The notes beneath the pieces were generated by a model, which saw nothing but the letters and a program-made list of their open reading frames with translations, was not told the DNA's origin and did no database searches. This document shows positions 46,940-58,524 of a stretch of 64,000 bases of DNA, piece by piece. Position 1 is the first letter of the stretch; every line of letters starts with the position of its first letter. This DNA is from Halopseudomonas aestusnigri (GTDB lineage: Bacteria > Pseudomonadota > Gammaproteobacteria > Pseudomonadales > Pseudomonadaceae). Made by a program: the position numbers and the translations under genes. The stretch lies in the NCBI RefSeq assembly GCF_002197985.1, contig NZ_NBYK01000001.1:729191-793190 (forward strand), read 5' to 3'.

Positions 46940-47668
46940 TCAGCCGTGGGCGTGCTGCGCCGCAGTGGGCAGACTGAGCTGCTCTATCAGCCATTTCTGA
47001 TGCGGCCCGGGCAGGGTCCAGACGCCGAACAGAATCACCATCAGGGCGGCGCCAATCCGCAGACTGCGACGTCTGAGCAGGGCAGTCAGGCGTTCAGCAG
47101 CAGCGCCGGTTGCGAGTAACGTCGGCAGGGTACCAAGGCCAAAGGCAAGCATCAGCAGTGCCGAGGTGGCTGCATCACCGTGGCTGCTGCTCCAGATCAG
47201 GGTGCTGTAGACCAGGCCGCAGGGAAGCCAGCCCCACAGGCCGCCGAGCAGCAGGGCCTGGCCGGGGCGCTGCACAGGCAGCAGACGTCTGGCGTGGGGT
47301 TCGATTTGCCGCCAGAGGCCGCGGCCGATCCCTTCGATGCGGGTCAGGCCCGACCACCAGTTGGCCAGATACAGCCCCATGGCAATCATCAGCAGGCCGG
47401 CGACACCCCGCAGGACCAGGTCCAGGCCCAGACCATGCAAGGCCCAGCCGAGGCTGCCAATGATGGCACCGGCCAGGGTATAGCTGGCGATGCGCCCGGC
47501 GTTGTAGGCCAGCAACAGGCGCCAGAGCGGCCAGCCGCGTCGTTGCGCCGGCGGGATGGCCATGGTGAGCGCGCCCATCAGGCCGCCACACATGCCGATG
47601 CAGTGGCCACCGCCGAGCAGCCCCAGAGCCAGTGCAGTCAGTAGCTGGGCGACAAGCAGCTCACTCAT
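46940..47668 (-). CDS. TauE/SafE-family membrane protein linked to cbb3 oxidase assembly
   Basis: A 242-residue inner membrane protein with about six spans. [14 protein letters not shown] near the N-terminus is the mark of the cytochrome-biogenesis-linked branch of the TauE/SafE family. These proteins regularly follow ccoS and are thought to help supply copper or mature the oxidase. Its start overlaps the ccoS stop by four bases. The role is inferred from context. Confidence 0.85.
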   Translation of the reverse strand: MSELLVAQLLTALALGLLGGGHCIGMCGGLMGALTMAIPPAQRRGWPLWRLLLAYNAGRIASYTLAGAIIGSLGWALHGLGLDLVLRGVAGLLMIAMGLYLANWWSGLTRIEGIGRGLWRQIEPHARRLLPVQRPGQALLLGGLWGWLPCGLVYSTLIWSSSHGDAATSALLMLAFGLGTLPTLLATGAAAERLTALLRRRSLRIGAALMVILFGVWTLPGPHQKWLIEQLSLPTAAQHAHG

Positions 47669-47874
47669 CTGTCTTGATCGCTGTCGTCGCGCTCGGCGTC
47701 GCCTTCGCGCTTCTGGGCAGCGAGGTGGGCTGGATCGTCGTCATCAAACAGGATGCTGTGGGCAGGGCTGTCCAGGTCATCGTACTGGCCGTTATTGACT
47801 GCCCAGTTGAAGATCCAGATCGCGGTAATCACCAGGGCGATGGCGATCGGTACGAGGATGTAGAGAACGGTCAT
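47665..47874 (-). CDS. ccoS: cbb3-type cytochrome oxidase assembly protein CcoS
   Basis: A 69-residue protein with one N-terminal membrane span (residues 5-25, then FNWAVNNGQYDDLDSPAH), the CcoS/FixS signature. It helps incorporate haem and copper into the cbb3 oxidase. It overlaps ccoI at its start and safE at its end by four bases each. The C-terminal tail is acidic and variable. Confidence 0.93.
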   Translation of the reverse strand: MTVLYILVPIAIALVITAIWIFNWAVNNGQYDDLDSPAHSILFDDDDPAHLAAQKREGDAERDDSDQDR

Positions 47875-50324
47875 GCACTGGGCTCCGGTTGGGCGCTGTG
47901 GTGCTGCGCTGCGACTGGCGGGCGGATGCGCGTGAGTCGCAGGGCATTGAGCACCACCAGCAGCGAGCTGAGGGACATGCCAAGAGCGGCGAGGGCCGGC
48001 GTTACAAAACCGAACGCGGCCAGCGGCAGCACTGCGAGATTGTACAGCGTAGCCCAGCCCAAGTTCTCGATCATGATGGCGCGGGTCTTGCGAGCGATAG
48101 CCATGGCCTGCAGCAGCGCGCTGAGATGGCTGCCGAGCAGCACCGCATCGGCGTTGGTCTTGGCCAGATCGGAGGCGTTACCCATGGCAATGGAGATGTC
48201 GGCGCTGGCCAGCACCGGCACATCGTTGACACCGTCGCCGAGCATCAGCACCTTCTCGCCGGCTGACTGCCGCGCCTGTACGAACGCCAGCTTGTCATCC
48301 GGGGTGGCGTTGCCAATGGCCTGATCAATACCCAGCTCCCGGGCGACCCGGTCGACCACCCGCTGGTGGTCGCCGGAAAGCAGCACGATTTCCAGGCCAC
48401 GGGCCTTGAGACCGTCGATAAGTTCGTGCGCATCGCTGCGCAGGCGATCATTGAGAGCGAACCAGCACAGTGGGCCATCGGCTCCGGCCAGCAGCAGCCA
48501 CTGGCCGTCGCCGGCAGGACGCTCGGGCTCAGGCAGACCGGTCAGCGCCATCGCAAATGCCGGTTTGCCGATGCGCAGCGGCTGGCCGTCGCAGCGCCCG
48601 TCGAGCCCCTGTCCGGGTTCGTTGCTGCAGCGCTCGGCCTGCTCGCTGCTGCGGCCAAAGGCGCGGGCAATCGGGTGTTCCGAATGGCTTTCCAGCATTT
48701 GTGCCCAGCGCAGCGCCTGGTCAGCGTCGACACCGGGGAAGGGCAGTATCTGTTCAAGTGTCATGCGGCCCTCGGTGAGGGTGCCGGTCTTATCCAGGAT
48801 GACTGTCTGAATCTGCGGCAGGCCTTCAAGCACGTGCCCGCGGGTGATCAGCAGGCCGAGCTTGTGCAGGCTGCCTGTGGCGGTAGTCAGCGCAGTAGGC
48901 GTAGCCAGCGACAGGGCGCACGGACATGTCGCGACCAGCATCGCCAGCACGATCCAGAAGGCCGTGTGCAGGTCGGCAGCCCACCACCACGCGCCACCGA
49001 CTACAACCGCGGCCAGCAGCACGGTGAGCAGGAAGTACTGGGCCACATCGTCGGCAAGACGGCCGAGTCTCGGTTTGTCGGACTGGGCACGTTCGAGCAG
49101 GCGAACGATGGCGGACAATCGAGTCTGCTCTCCCAGTGCATCGATGCGCAGGCGCAGCGGCCCTTCGACATTCAGCGTGCCGGCGGTCACCTGATCACCG
49201 GCAGCCTTGGCAATCGGCAGGTATTCACCGGACAGGGCCGATTCGTCGACACTGCTCTGACCGCTGATGATGGTGCCGTCGGCCGGGATGCTCTCGCCGG
49301 GCTTTACCTCAACCACGTCACCGCAACGCAGCTCTTCAAGCATGATCCGTTGTGTGCTGCCATCGGCCTCGACTCGCAACGCGCTGGGCGGCAGCAGGTT
49401 GACCAGTTTTGCGGTACTTTCGACCGTGCGCTGGCGCGCGCGCCGCTCCAGATAGCGGCCGGCCAGCAGAAACAGGGCAAACATGGTGACCGAGTCAAAA
49501 TACACCTCGCCGCTGCCGATCAGGGTGGCGTAGATGCCGGCCAGGTAGGCGCCGCCAATGGCCAGCGAGACGGAAACGTCCATGCTCAGGCGGCGGTTGC
49601 GCAGGTCGCGCCAGGCGCCCTGGAAGAACGGTGCGCAGCTGTAGAACACCACGGGGGTTGTCATCAGCAGACTGGCCCAGCGCAGCAGGTCGGCCATGCG
49701 CTCGGTAACGTCCTGATTAAACTCCTCGGACAGCGCCATGGTCGCCATCATTACCTGCATGAACAGCAGCCCTGCCAGGCCAAGGCGACGCAGGTAACGG
49801 CGGTTTTCCGCGGCAATCTGTTCTGAGGCCTTGTCCGGCTCGTAGGGGTGAGCGGCGTAGCCGATTTTGCGCAGGCTCTTGAGCAGGCCGGAGAGACGGG
49901 TTTGGTTATCCTTCCAGCGCAGGCTAAGGCGCTGGTTGCCCATGTTCAGCGCGACATCGGTGACGCCGGGCTGAGCGCGCAGATGGCGCTCAATCAGCCA
50001 GCCACAGGCAGCGCAGCTGATGCCTTCCACCAGCAGAATGGCTTGGTGCTCTTCACCATCGCGCTGGGCGAAGCGCTGCTGCACGTCCTCGCGATCATAC
50101 AGCTCCAGCTCGTCCTGGAGCGCGCGCGGCATGGCCTCCGGGTTGGCCGAGGTTTCGGTGCGGTGGCGGTAGTAGGACTCCAGGCCGGCGCTGCAGATAG
50201 CCTGCGCAACAGCCTGACAGCCGGGGCAGCACATGTGGCGCTGCTCACCAAGAATGGTGACATGCCAGGGCGCGCCGGTGGGAACCGGCTCGCCGCAGTG
50301 GTAACAGGGGGTAGGGTGGGACAT
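47871..50324 (-). CDS. ccoI: Copper-transporting P-type ATPase CcoI
   Basis: An 817-residue P1B-type ATPase that supplies copper for cbb3 oxidase. The N-terminus has a Cys-rich stretch (PCYHCGEPV) and a heavy-metal domain with CAAC near residue 95. The membrane CPC motif (TCPCALSLATP), phosphorylation site DKTGTLTEG and hinge GDGVNDVPVL are all present. Its stop overlaps ccoS, and it starts three bases after ccoH. Confidence 0.95.
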   Translation of the reverse strand: MSHPTPCYHCGEPVPTGAPWHVTILGEQRHMCCPGCQAVAQAICSAGLESYYRHRTETSANPEAMPRALQDELELYDREDVQQRFAQRDGEEHQAILLVEGISCAACGWLIERHLRAQPGVTDVALNMGNQRLSLRWKDNQTRLSGLLKSLRKIGYAAHPYEPDKASEQIAAENRRYLRRLGLAGLLFMQVMMATMALSEEFNQDVTERMADLLRWASLLMTTPVVFYSCAPFFQGAWRDLRNRRLSMDVSVSLAIGGAYLAGIYATLIGSGEVYFDSVTMFALFLLAGRYLERRARQRTVESTAKLVNLLPPSALRVEADGSTQRIMLEELRCGDVVEVKPGESIPADGTIISGQSSVDESALSGEYLPIAKAAGDQVTAGTLNVEGPLRLRIDALGEQTRLSAIVRLLERAQSDKPRLGRLADDVAQYFLLTVLLAAVVVGGAWWWAADLHTAFWIVLAMLVATCPCALSLATPTALTTATGSLHKLGLLITRGHVLEGLPQIQTVILDKTGTLTEGRMTLEQILPFPGVDADQALRWAQMLESHSEHPIARAFGRSSEQAERCSNEPGQGLDGRCDGQPLRIGKPAFAMALTGLPEPERPAGDGQWLLLAGADGPLCWFALNDRLRSDAHELIDGLKARGLEIVLLSGDHQRVVDRVARELGIDQAIGNATPDDKLAFVQARQSAGEKVLMLGDGVNDVPVLASADISIAMGNASDLAKTNADAVLLGSHLSALLQAMAIARKTRAIMIENLGWATLYNLAVLPLAAFGFVTPALAALGMSLSSLLVVLNALRLTRIRPPVAAQHHSAQPEPSA

Positions 50325-50327
50325 GCC

Positions 50328-50846
50328 TTACTTTGCAGTCAGCTGGTATTGCTTGCCCTTGGCCAGGTGCACTTCGCCGGTCAGGCGCCAGCCATCATCG
50401 CCTGCGTTGGCTGGATCGCTGAGTTCGACATAGCGGCGCCCCTCGATACGGTTCTCGAGCTGGCCGGTGTAGGTAGTGCCCTGAATCTGGCGCAGCATGA
50501 CCGTGCGATCACGGGAGGCGTGTGTCGGTGAAATCAGGTCAAGCTTGAGGCCTGAAGGCAGCGCCTGCAGCTCACCGCTGAGCTGCAGGCTGATGTCGCC
50601 GGTCACGTCGTCAATGCTGAACTCGGCCGCAACGCCAATGGCACTGGCGTTGCGGTCCTGGTCCAGGTACAGGTTGATGGCCTTGCCTTCGCTGTAATAG
50701 TTGTCGCGGACCAGACTGTCGGGGTTAAGCCCGGCAATCATCAACAGCCCGAGACCGATCAGTACGGCAAAACCGAGAATGGCGATGATGAACCACGCCC
50801 AGAACTGCTTGTACCAGGGTGAGGCTGAGGTGTCGTGCTGCGTCAT
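50328..50846 (-). CDS. ccoH: cbb3 oxidase assembly protein CcoH (FixH)
   Basis: A 172-residue protein with one N-terminal membrane span (WFIIAILGFAVLIGLGLLMI) and a FixH periplasmic domain (SLVRDNYYSEGKAIN, near residues 45-60). CcoH stays with the assembling oxidase and stabilises it. It sits in ccoG-H-I-S order with tight spacing. Confidence 0.92.
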   Translation of the reverse strand: MTQHDTSASPWYKQFWAWFIIAILGFAVLIGLGLLMIAGLNPDSLVRDNYYSEGKAINLYLDQDRNASAIGVAAEFSIDDVTGDISLQLSGELQALPSGLKLDLISPTHASRDRTVMLRQIQGTTYTGQLENRIEGRRYVELSDPANAGDDGWRLTGEVHLAKGKQYQLTAK

Positions 50847-50863
50847 GCTTGATCCTGTGTCTG

Positions 50864-52273
50864 TCAGCGAACCTGTGGAGCCATAAACCGGCTTTCGGCT
50901 TCGGCCTGCACATCTTCGTCATCGGTTGCCGTCACGGTGAAGGTGATCGGGATGTTGGTCGCGCCGGCAAGCTCGACCGGATCCATCTGCACATTCAAGG
51001 GCAATTCCAGTTTTCGGCTGGGCGCGACGGTCAGACGGTTGTCCGGGAGTTCAAGCTGCAGGCCCGGATGCCCCTGAACTTCGACCCGATAGGTTCGCTC
51101 GGTCTGTGCCTTGTTGAAAATTTTGACAATGTACACGTTCTCGATAGCACCGGCACTGGTTTCTCGATACAGAACATTGCGGTCGCGCTCAATGTCCAGC
51201 GATACCTGGCTGAGGTTGCCCACGGTAATGATGAACAGGCTGATCATGGCCACCAGGGCGGCACCGTAGCCGATCAGGCGAGGGCGCAGCCAATGGGTGC
51301 TCTTGCCTTCCAGCGCGTGCTCGGTGGTATAGCGAATCAGTCCGCGCGGGTATTCCATCTTGTCCATGATCTCGTCACAGGCATCGACGCAGGCTGCGCA
51401 GCCGATGCACTCGTACTGCAGGCCATCGCGGATGTCGATACCGGTCGGGCAGACCTGTACGCAGACGTTGCAGTCGATACAGTCACCCTTGCCGACCTCG
51501 GCCGGGTCAACGCCTTTCTTGCGCGAGCCACGCGGTTCGCCGCGTTTGGCATCGTAGGACACGATCAGGGTGTCGGCATCAAACATGACACTCTGAAAGC
51601 GTGCATAGGGGCACATGTAGATGCACACCTGCTCGCGCATCCAGCCGGCGTTGAGGTAGGTCGCGGCGGTAAAGAAAAACACCCAGAACAGCGCCCAGCC
51701 GGCAATCTGCAGGGTGAAAATATCGGCAAACAGGCCGCGGATAGGGGTGAAATAGCCAACAAAGGTAATCGCGGTGATCAGTGATACCGCCAGCCAGATA
51801 CTGTGTTTTGCGGCCTTGCGCATCAGCTTGTTGGCGCTCATCGGCTCCTTGTTGAGCTTGATGCGGGCATTGCGCTCACCTTCGGTAACGCGCTCGGCCC
51901 ACATGAAAATCCAGGTCCAAACGGTTTGCGGGCAGGTATAACCGCACCAGACGCGGCCCGCGAACACGGTAATGAAGAACAGGCCGAAGGCGCAGATAAT
52001 CAGCAAAAACGAGAGCAGGAAGAAATCCTCGGGCTGGAAGGTAGCGCCAAAGATATGGAACTGGCGAGCTGGCAGGTCCCAAAGCACCGCCTGACGATCA
52101 CCCCAGGGCAGCCAGACCGTGCCAAAGTACATAAGGAACAGGAAGCCCACACCAATCAAACGAATGTTCTTGAACAGGCCCTTGTAGGAGCGGGTCTGGA
52201 TCTGGTCGCGTTTGGCGTATAGGTCAATGGTTTCGACCTTGGGAGTTACATCTTCGAGAGGGATCTTGCTCAT
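50864..52273 (-). CDS. ccoG: cbb3 oxidase accessory protein CcoG (RdxA/FixG)
   Basis: A 469-residue membrane protein with five or so spans and a ferredoxin-type cluster region with two CxxCxxCxxxCP sets (CIDCNVCVQVCPTGI and CIGCAACVDAC). A C-terminal periplasmic Ig-like domain follows. CcoG/RdxA reduces copper for the oxidase. It is the first gene of the assembly operon and has an ANR-like site upstream, beyond a terminator. Confidence 0.94.
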   Translation of the reverse strand: MSKIPLEDVTPKVETIDLYAKRDQIQTRSYKGLFKNIRLIGVGFLFLMYFGTVWLPWGDRQAVLWDLPARQFHIFGATFQPEDFFLLSFLLIICAFGLFFITVFAGRVWCGYTCPQTVWTWIFMWAERVTEGERNARIKLNKEPMSANKLMRKAAKHSIWLAVSLITAITFVGYFTPIRGLFADIFTLQIAGWALFWVFFFTAATYLNAGWMREQVCIYMCPYARFQSVMFDADTLIVSYDAKRGEPRGSRKKGVDPAEVGKGDCIDCNVCVQVCPTGIDIRDGLQYECIGCAACVDACDEIMDKMEYPRGLIRYTTEHALEGKSTHWLRPRLIGYGAALVAMISLFIITVGNLSQVSLDIERDRNVLYRETSAGAIENVYIVKIFNKAQTERTYRVEVQGHPGLQLELPDNRLTVAPSRKLELPLNVQMDPVELAGATNIPITFTVTATDDEDVQAEAESRFMAPQVR

Positions 52274-52410
52274 GGTCAGGCTAACCCTATCAGGCAGGTA
52301 GGATGGTTCGGCAGACTGGCCTCGCGTAGGGACAGACTTTGCCTTCAGTACAGAACATAGACTGCTTGGGCTATCAGAACAATGCGACCGGTAGTCGCGC
52401 GCAGGGTATG

Positions 52411-52424
52411 TTGATCTGGGTCAT
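52411..52424 (-). promoter_or_regulatory. Candidate Anr box upstream of ccoG
   Basis: TTGATCTGGGTCAT on the plus strand matches TTGATnnnnATCAA at 8 of 10 fixed positions. It lies about 140 bp before ccoG and just past the terminator of ccoP, so it could only serve ccoG. Anr itself is encoded 5.5 kb away. Confidence 0.5.
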
Positions 52425-52430
52425 AAAGCA

Positions 52431-52457
52431 AAACGGGGAGACATTGTCTCCCCGTTT
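52431..52457 (-). terminator. Terminator after ccoNOQP
   Basis: AAACGGGGAGACA / TGTCTCCCCGTTT is a perfect 13-bp inverted repeat with a single-base centre, so the real stem is about 11 bp. On the minus strand it is followed by TTGCTTT. It separates the structural operon from ccoG. Confidence 0.8.
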
Positions 52458-52478
52458 GCTGTCAGACCACCCTGCGGT

Positions 52479-53369
52479 TTACTGCGCGTCTTTGTGAGAC
52501 AGGCTGTAAACGTAGGAGGCAAGCATGTGGATCTTGTCCTCGCCCAGGTGGGCCTGGCTGGGCATGTGACCGTTACGACCGTAACGAATGGTCTGCTGCA
52601 CCTGCAGGAAGCTGGAGCCGTAGAGCCAGATGTCGTCGGTCAGGTTCGGTGCACCCAGTTGCTGGTTGCCCTTGCCATCACCACCGTGACACACCGCACA
52701 GGTGTTGGTGTAGGTGGTCTTGCCGGCAGCCAGGTCGACACCTTCGGTCTCCAGACCGGACAGGCTGCGAACATAACCGGAAACGTTGCGAACACCGTCT
52801 TCGCCGATAACCGCCAGCCAAGCAGGCATTGCGGCCTGACGGCCACCGCGCAGGGTGGTCTTGATGGTTTCCGGATCACCGCCGTACAGCCAATCGTTGT
52901 CGGTCAGATTCGGGAAGCCGAATGCACCGCGGGCGTCAGAACCGTGGCAAACCGAGCAGTTGGTGGCGAACAGACGCTGGCCGATGGCAACCGCTTCAGG
53001 CACCTTGGCAACGTCCTCAACCGGCATGGCCGTGTACTTGGCGAAGATGGGGGCGAAACGCTCTTCAGCGCGCGCCACTTCCGCTTCGTACTGGCTTTCC
53101 TGGGTCCAGTTCAGGTAACCCGGCCACTTGCCCAGACCCGGGAACAGGAACAGATAGACCGCAGAAAACACCATGGTCAGAATGAACAGGACAAACCACC
53201 AGCGGGGCAGGGGGTTGTCGTATTCCTCAATGCCGTCAAAGCTGTGGCCCATGGTCTCGTTGGTCGGACCAGGGCGCTGGGTTTTGCGGGTGGCCAGCAG
53301 CAGCCAGAGGATCAGGCCAAGGCAGGTCAGAGTCAGAATGACAATGTACCCGCTCCAGAAATTAGTCAT
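52479..53369 (-). CDS. ccoP: cbb3 cytochrome oxidase subunit III (dihaem c)
   Basis: A 296-residue subunit. Two N-terminal membrane spans are separated by the [17 protein letters not shown] segment typical of CcoP. Two c-type haem sites follow, CSVCHGSD and CAVCHGGD, near residues 138 and 224. It passes electrons from cytochromes to CcoO and CcoN. It overlaps ccoQ by four bases and ends at a strong terminator. Confidence 0.96.
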   Translation of the reverse strand: MTNFWSGYIVILTLTCLGLILWLLLATRKTQRPGPTNETMGHSFDGIEEYDNPLPRWWFVLFILTMVFSAVYLFLFPGLGKWPGYLNWTQESQYEAEVARAEERFAPIFAKYTAMPVEDVAKVPEAVAIGQRLFATNCSVCHGSDARGAFGFPNLTDNDWLYGGDPETIKTTLRGGRQAAMPAWLAVIGEDGVRNVSGYVRSLSGLETEGVDLAAGKTTYTNTCAVCHGGDGKGNQQLGAPNLTDDIWLYGSSFLQVQQTIRYGRNGHMPSQAHLGEDKIHMLASYVYSLSHKDAQ

Positions 53370-53557
53370 TGCTTGTTACTCCTAGCATCTTTGTGCTGCT
53401 CGTCCGAGGTCTCGTGCTCGTCTTCGTCGGCAAACGGCAGCTGAGCGGCTTCGTCGAAGTCCTTCTTCTTGTGTGAGCTGTAGGCCCAGATCACGACGCC
53501 GATAAAGGCGGCCATGGCGAAGACGGTACCGAGACCCTGGAGAGTGCTGTTATCCAT
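53366..53557 (-). CDS. ccoQ: cbb3 oxidase subunit CcoQ
   Basis: A 63-residue one-span protein ([17 protein letters not shown]), the usual size and position between ccoO and ccoP. CcoQ stabilises the complex. The tail is charged. It overlaps ccoP and lies six bases after ccoO. Confidence 0.92.
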   Translation of the reverse strand: MDNSTLQGLGTVFAMAAFIGVVIWAYSSHKKKDFDEAAQLPFADEDEHETSDEQHKDARSNKQ

Positions 53558-53563
53558 GGTGGC

Positions 53564-54172
53564 TTACCGATCCGACAGGACAGTGCCCAGGTGCTGCAGG
53601 TAGGCGATCAGAGCATCCATTTCGGATACGCCCTGAACGGCTTCCTTGGCACCGGCGATGTCTTCGTCGGTATAGGGAACACCCAAGCCACGCAGCACTT
53701 CCATCTTCTTGGCGGTGTACTTGCCATCAAGTACAGCGTCCTGAAGCCACGGGAAGGGCGGCATCTTGGATTCCGGCACTACGTCCTGAGGTCTGATCAG
53801 GTGAGCGCGGTGCCAGTCGTCGGAGTAACGACCGCCGACACGGGCCAGGTCCGGGCCGGTACGCTTGGAGCCCCACAGGAAGGGATGCTCCCAGACGCTT
53901 TCACCGGCGACCGAGTAATGGCCGTAACGTTCGGTTTCGGCACGGAACGGACGGATCATCTGCGAGTGACAGCCTACGCAGCCTTCGCGGATGTAGATGT
54001 CACGGCCTTCCAGCTCGACCGCAGTGTACGGACGCAGGCCCTCTACCGGCTCGGTGGTTTCCGGCTGGAAGAACAGCGGGACGATCTGAACCAGACCGCC
54101 GAAGCTGATGGCGATGACAATCAGAACGACCATCAGGCCAAGGTTTTTCTCTACTGTTTCATGCAGTTTCAT
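53564..54172 (-). CDS. ccoO: cbb3 cytochrome oxidase subunit II (monohaem c)
   Basis: A 202-residue subunit with one N-terminal membrane span and a c-type haem site, [14 protein letters not shown], near residue 70. The later methionine ligand is in [11 protein letters not shown]. It is 12 bp after ccoN in the operon. Confidence 0.96.
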   Translation of the reverse strand: MKLHETVEKNLGLMVVLIVIAISFGGLVQIVPLFFQPETTEPVEGLRPYTAVELEGRDIYIREGCVGCHSQMIRPFRAETERYGHYSVAGESVWEHPFLWGSKRTGPDLARVGGRYSDDWHRAHLIRPQDVVPESKMPPFPWLQDAVLDGKYTAKKMEVLRGLGVPYTDEDIAGAKEAVQGVSEMDALIAYLQHLGTVLSDR

Positions 54173-54184
54173 TTAACGCGTCCC

Positions 54185-55612
<1,428 letters not shown>

Positions 55613-55956
55613 GCGAGATTCCACGGATAGCAGTTGGTTTATGGGTATTAAAGCGCTGGCAAGTATGAGGAAAGCCCGCGCTCATTGCAATGACATAGGT
55701 CAGTGCTACGGCGCCTTGCAGGGCCTCTGGACTGGCCTCCCGATCGACGTCCGTGTACCGTGCCGAGTATTTTCGACCGACCTCGGATGGGTTCGGAACA
55801 GCTGTCCAACGTGCTGCGTCGTCCTGTCGTGCGTCCGGCGCAGCGCCTTCCAATTGAGCCTAGTCAGACTGGTGTCAGATGTGAAGCTGGCAGCGCTTGC
55901 AGGTGTGTGACATGGTGTCGCACGCTTTCGGTGCAACCGTTCAGACAGGTGAATAA
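55613..55956. other. Intergenic region between ccoN and the hydrolase gene
   Basis: I see no convincing gene in these 344 bp and no TTGATnnnnATCAA site. On the minus strand, TTTCCT then TAATAC 17 bases later, close to the ccoN start, could be a weak promoter. Confidence 0.4.
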
Positions 55957-56589
55957 ATGAAGGAAGATAAGACGCTTCCAGCTTTTCTGGTTAATGAACC
56001 ATCAACAGCGCCACTGGCGCAGTTGATGCTCGCTCATGGTGCGGGTGCGCCCATGGACAGTCCATTCATGAATCTGCTGGCCGCTGCGCTGGCAGCGCGC
56101 GGAGTGCGCGTGTTGCGCTTCGAGTTCCCTTACATGGCGGAGCGCCGACGTACCGGCGGCAAGCGCCCGCCCAACCCGATGAGCGTGCTGAAGCAGGCGT
56201 TTCGGCTCCAGGCGGCGCAGCTGCAGGGGCGATTCTTTGTCGGTGGCAAGTCGATGGGGGGGCGTGTTGCCAGCATGCTTGCGGCAGAGGTAGGGGCGGC
56301 GGGGTTTGTCTGCTTCGGTTATCCGTTCCATCCACCGGGCAAGCCCGAACGTATGCGCACCGAGCACCTTGGCGTGCTGCAATGCCCCGGCCTTATCGTT
56401 CAGGGGACCCGTGATCCGTTTGGCAAGCCCGACGAGGTCGCAGGGTATGACCTGGACCCGGCGCTGGGACTGCTTTGGCTGGATGGTGGCGAGCATGATT
56501 TCAGACCGCTGAAGTCCAGCGGTCTGACGCAGCATGATCTGATCGAGCAGGCGGCCGATGCGGCGGCCGCGTTCATGACGGGCCAGTGA
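55957..56589 (+). CDS. Alpha/beta hydrolase, KANL3/Tex30-like
   Basis: A 210-residue cytoplasmic alpha/beta hydrolase. The nucleophile elbow reads GGKSMGGRVA (Ser near residue 98), the oxyanion part LAHGAGAPMDSPFM near the start, and the acid and His in GTRDPFG and GEHDFRP. These blocks match small bacterial relatives of the Tex30/KANL3 family. The substrate is unknown. AGGTGA precedes the ATG. It is divergent from ccoN and convergent with the chemoreceptor gene. Confidence 0.85.
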   Translation: MKEDKTLPAFLVNEPSTAPLAQLMLAHGAGAPMDSPFMNLLAAALAARGVRVLRFEFPYMAERRRTGGKRPPNPMSVLKQAFRLQAAQLQGRFFVGGKSMGGRVASMLAAEVGAAGFVCFGYPFHPPGKPERMRTEHLGVLQCPGLIVQGTRDPFGKPDEVAGYDLDPALGLLWLDGGEHDFRPLKSSGLTQHDLIEQAADAAAAFMTGQ

Positions 56590-56647
56590 GGCGAGCCGGG
56601 CGGCAGGTGGCGGGCTGACCTGACCCGCGCCCTGCGCCCGATCCGGT

Positions 56648-58354
56648 TCAGACGCCGAGTGCTGCCGGCATCACCGCGGCAGACATGGTGCCCCAGCGGC
56701 GGCCTTTGACGAACAGTGGTACATACAGTACGAAGATCACGGTGCTGGTGCCAGGTAGTACGAAGGTACCCATGTTCAGGTAGGTGCAGCTGCTCATCAC
56801 GCGCAGGTCGCTCTCGCTGGCGACCGCAAAGCGCTTGTAATTGCTGCGGGCTGCATCGATGCGCGGGTCTCCGGTTGGCGGCTGTGAGGAGGCGCTGCGA
56901 CTGGTTGGCAGGTAGCCTTTTTCGTTCACCGCCGCCATGTACACGATGCCATCCTTGCCGCCCTGATCCCACTCATCCAGCAGGGGGCGAATGCGCTCGA
57001 TAAAGGCGTCAGCCCAGCGCACATCATGCTTCGGCGGGTTGGTGTTGGGGATGGCTGTGTAATTTTGCTCGAACAGATCGACGCCCCGATCCGCGATTTC
57101 GTCCAGGCGGGATTCGATTTCGTGACGACGGGCCATCAGCAGTTCGGTCACTGCCTCCATATGGCCTTCGCCAAGACGGAACCCGGCTAGGGCGCGCAGC
57201 GCGAGGTTGGTGTTGTCGCGCAGCGAGTCGGCCTGACGGAAGCTGGACTCCATGTGCTGACTGATAGTCAGGCTCAGATCTCGAATTTCGCTGCCATGCT
57301 TGAGGGTCTCGGCATTGCTGGCAGTCAGCTGCTCCAGCGCGCTGCTGACCATGAGCAGGTCGTCATTGGCTCGCTGGAAGTCATCAACCATCGCGTCGAA
57401 CTGATCTGCTGCGGTGCTGACTGCCATGCCGGTTGATGCGGTTTGCTCGAGCATGTTCTGGGTCTGGTGATCGGCGCCAGCCATCGCGGAGGTCATCTGC
57501 TCCATCAGCTGACTGATCTGGTCGGCGGCGTTACCGACCTTGGCAGACAGGTTGCGCACCTCATCGGCGACCACGGCAAACCCGCGCCCCTGCTCGCCGG
57601 CGCGCGCTGCCTCGATGGCCGCGTTGAGGGCCAGCATGTTGGTTTGGGCAGAGAAGTCCTGAACCGTGGTGAGAATCTCGCGGATGCGGGTCGAGCTGTT
57701 GTTCAGTGCGTTGACGTTGTCCTTGAAGCCGGTCATGGCGCTGCTGATCTGTTGCATCTGGCTGCGCGCATCGTTCATCTGCAGCCGAGACTGGCGGGCA
57801 ATGTCGAGATTGCGGGAATTGACCTCGGTAACGCCGGTGGCGCGGCTGGAAATGTCATGCAGGGCACTGGTGGTCTGTTCGCTGGCCTGAAAGATCAGTT
57901 CGGACAGCTGCTGTTGCACCTTGGCGTCCCGCGCTGCCTGCTCGGACAGCAGGCGGCTGTTGGCCGATGCCAGCGCTGTGCCAAGGCTGTTGAGCTGCAG
58001 CTCCATGATGATGCCGCGCAGGCGCTCGTTGAGGCTGACGAACGCCTGACTTGCCTCGTCCTGCTCAAGGTCGGCTGCGTTGACGCGCAGGTCAATCTGC
58101 TTGCTGTTGATGCGTTTGAACAGGGTGCCCAGCCCGCGTCCCTGGCGTGCTCCGGTGCGGCTCATCCAGGTGAAGGCTAGCGTCGGCGGGATCATGGCCA
58201 ACGCCGCCCAGAACAGCACGCCGGAGGCGCTTGAGATGACCGCTGCGAACAGGAAGGCTTCGCAGGCGAGCAGGCCGCTGAGCGTCAGGCGTTCCTTGCT
58301 GGATGGGCTGGTTGGATTGTCGGCAAGGGCGTTGCTTTGGTGTTGGGAAATCAT
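56648..58354 (-). CDS. Methyl-accepting chemotaxis protein with C-terminal sensor-like domain
   Basis: A 568-residue receptor. Two membrane spans (about 28-67) leave almost nothing outside. The signalling domain has the conserved tip [19 protein letters not shown] near residue 235. Unusually, about 170 residues follow the signalling domain ([13 protein letters not shown], then [11 protein letters not shown]). That module occurs in other MCPs of this family and may sense a ligand inside the cell. The ATG at MISQHQSN has GGAGG before it; the longer frame is rejected. Confidence 0.88.
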   Translation of the reverse strand: MISQHQSNALADNPTSPSSKERLTLSGLLACEAFLFAAVISSASGVLFWAALAMIPPTLAFTWMSRTGARQGRGLGTLFKRINSKQIDLRVNAADLEQDEASQAFVSLNERLRGIIMELQLNSLGTALASANSRLLSEQAARDAKVQQQLSELIFQASEQTTSALHDISSRATGVTEVNSRNLDIARQSRLQMNDARSQMQQISSAMTGFKDNVNALNNSSTRIREILTTVQDFSAQTNMLALNAAIEAARAGEQGRGFAVVADEVRNLSAKVGNAADQISQLMEQMTSAMAGADHQTQNMLEQTASTGMAVSTAADQFDAMVDDFQRANDDLLMVSSALEQLTASNAETLKHGSEIRDLSLTISQHMESSFRQADSLRDNTNLALRALAGFRLGEGHMEAVTELLMARRHEIESRLDEIADRGVDLFEQNYTAIPNTNPPKHDVRWADAFIERIRPLLDEWDQGGKDGIVYMAAVNEKGYLPTSRSASSQPPTGDPRIDAARSNYKRFAVASESDLRVMSSCTYLNMGTFVLPGTSTVIFVLYVPLFVKGRRWGTMSAAVMPAALGV

Positions 58355-58524
58355 GCGGCCTCCGGGGCTGCCTGGCTTTCTTATTATCGTTATAGCATCG
58401 CGTTGCGCCTCTGGATCGGGCGTTTGCGGCATGCTTCGGGGTTCCTCACGCCAGCATATCGGCATTACTTCTCATTTTCGATAGGGCAAAAACGCCATAG
58501 TTGGAGGCATATTTGCTTTGCCGT

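Noticed and set aside
55613-55956. Anr box before ccoN
   Set aside because: No TTGATnnnnATCAA-like string with acceptable matches was found there.
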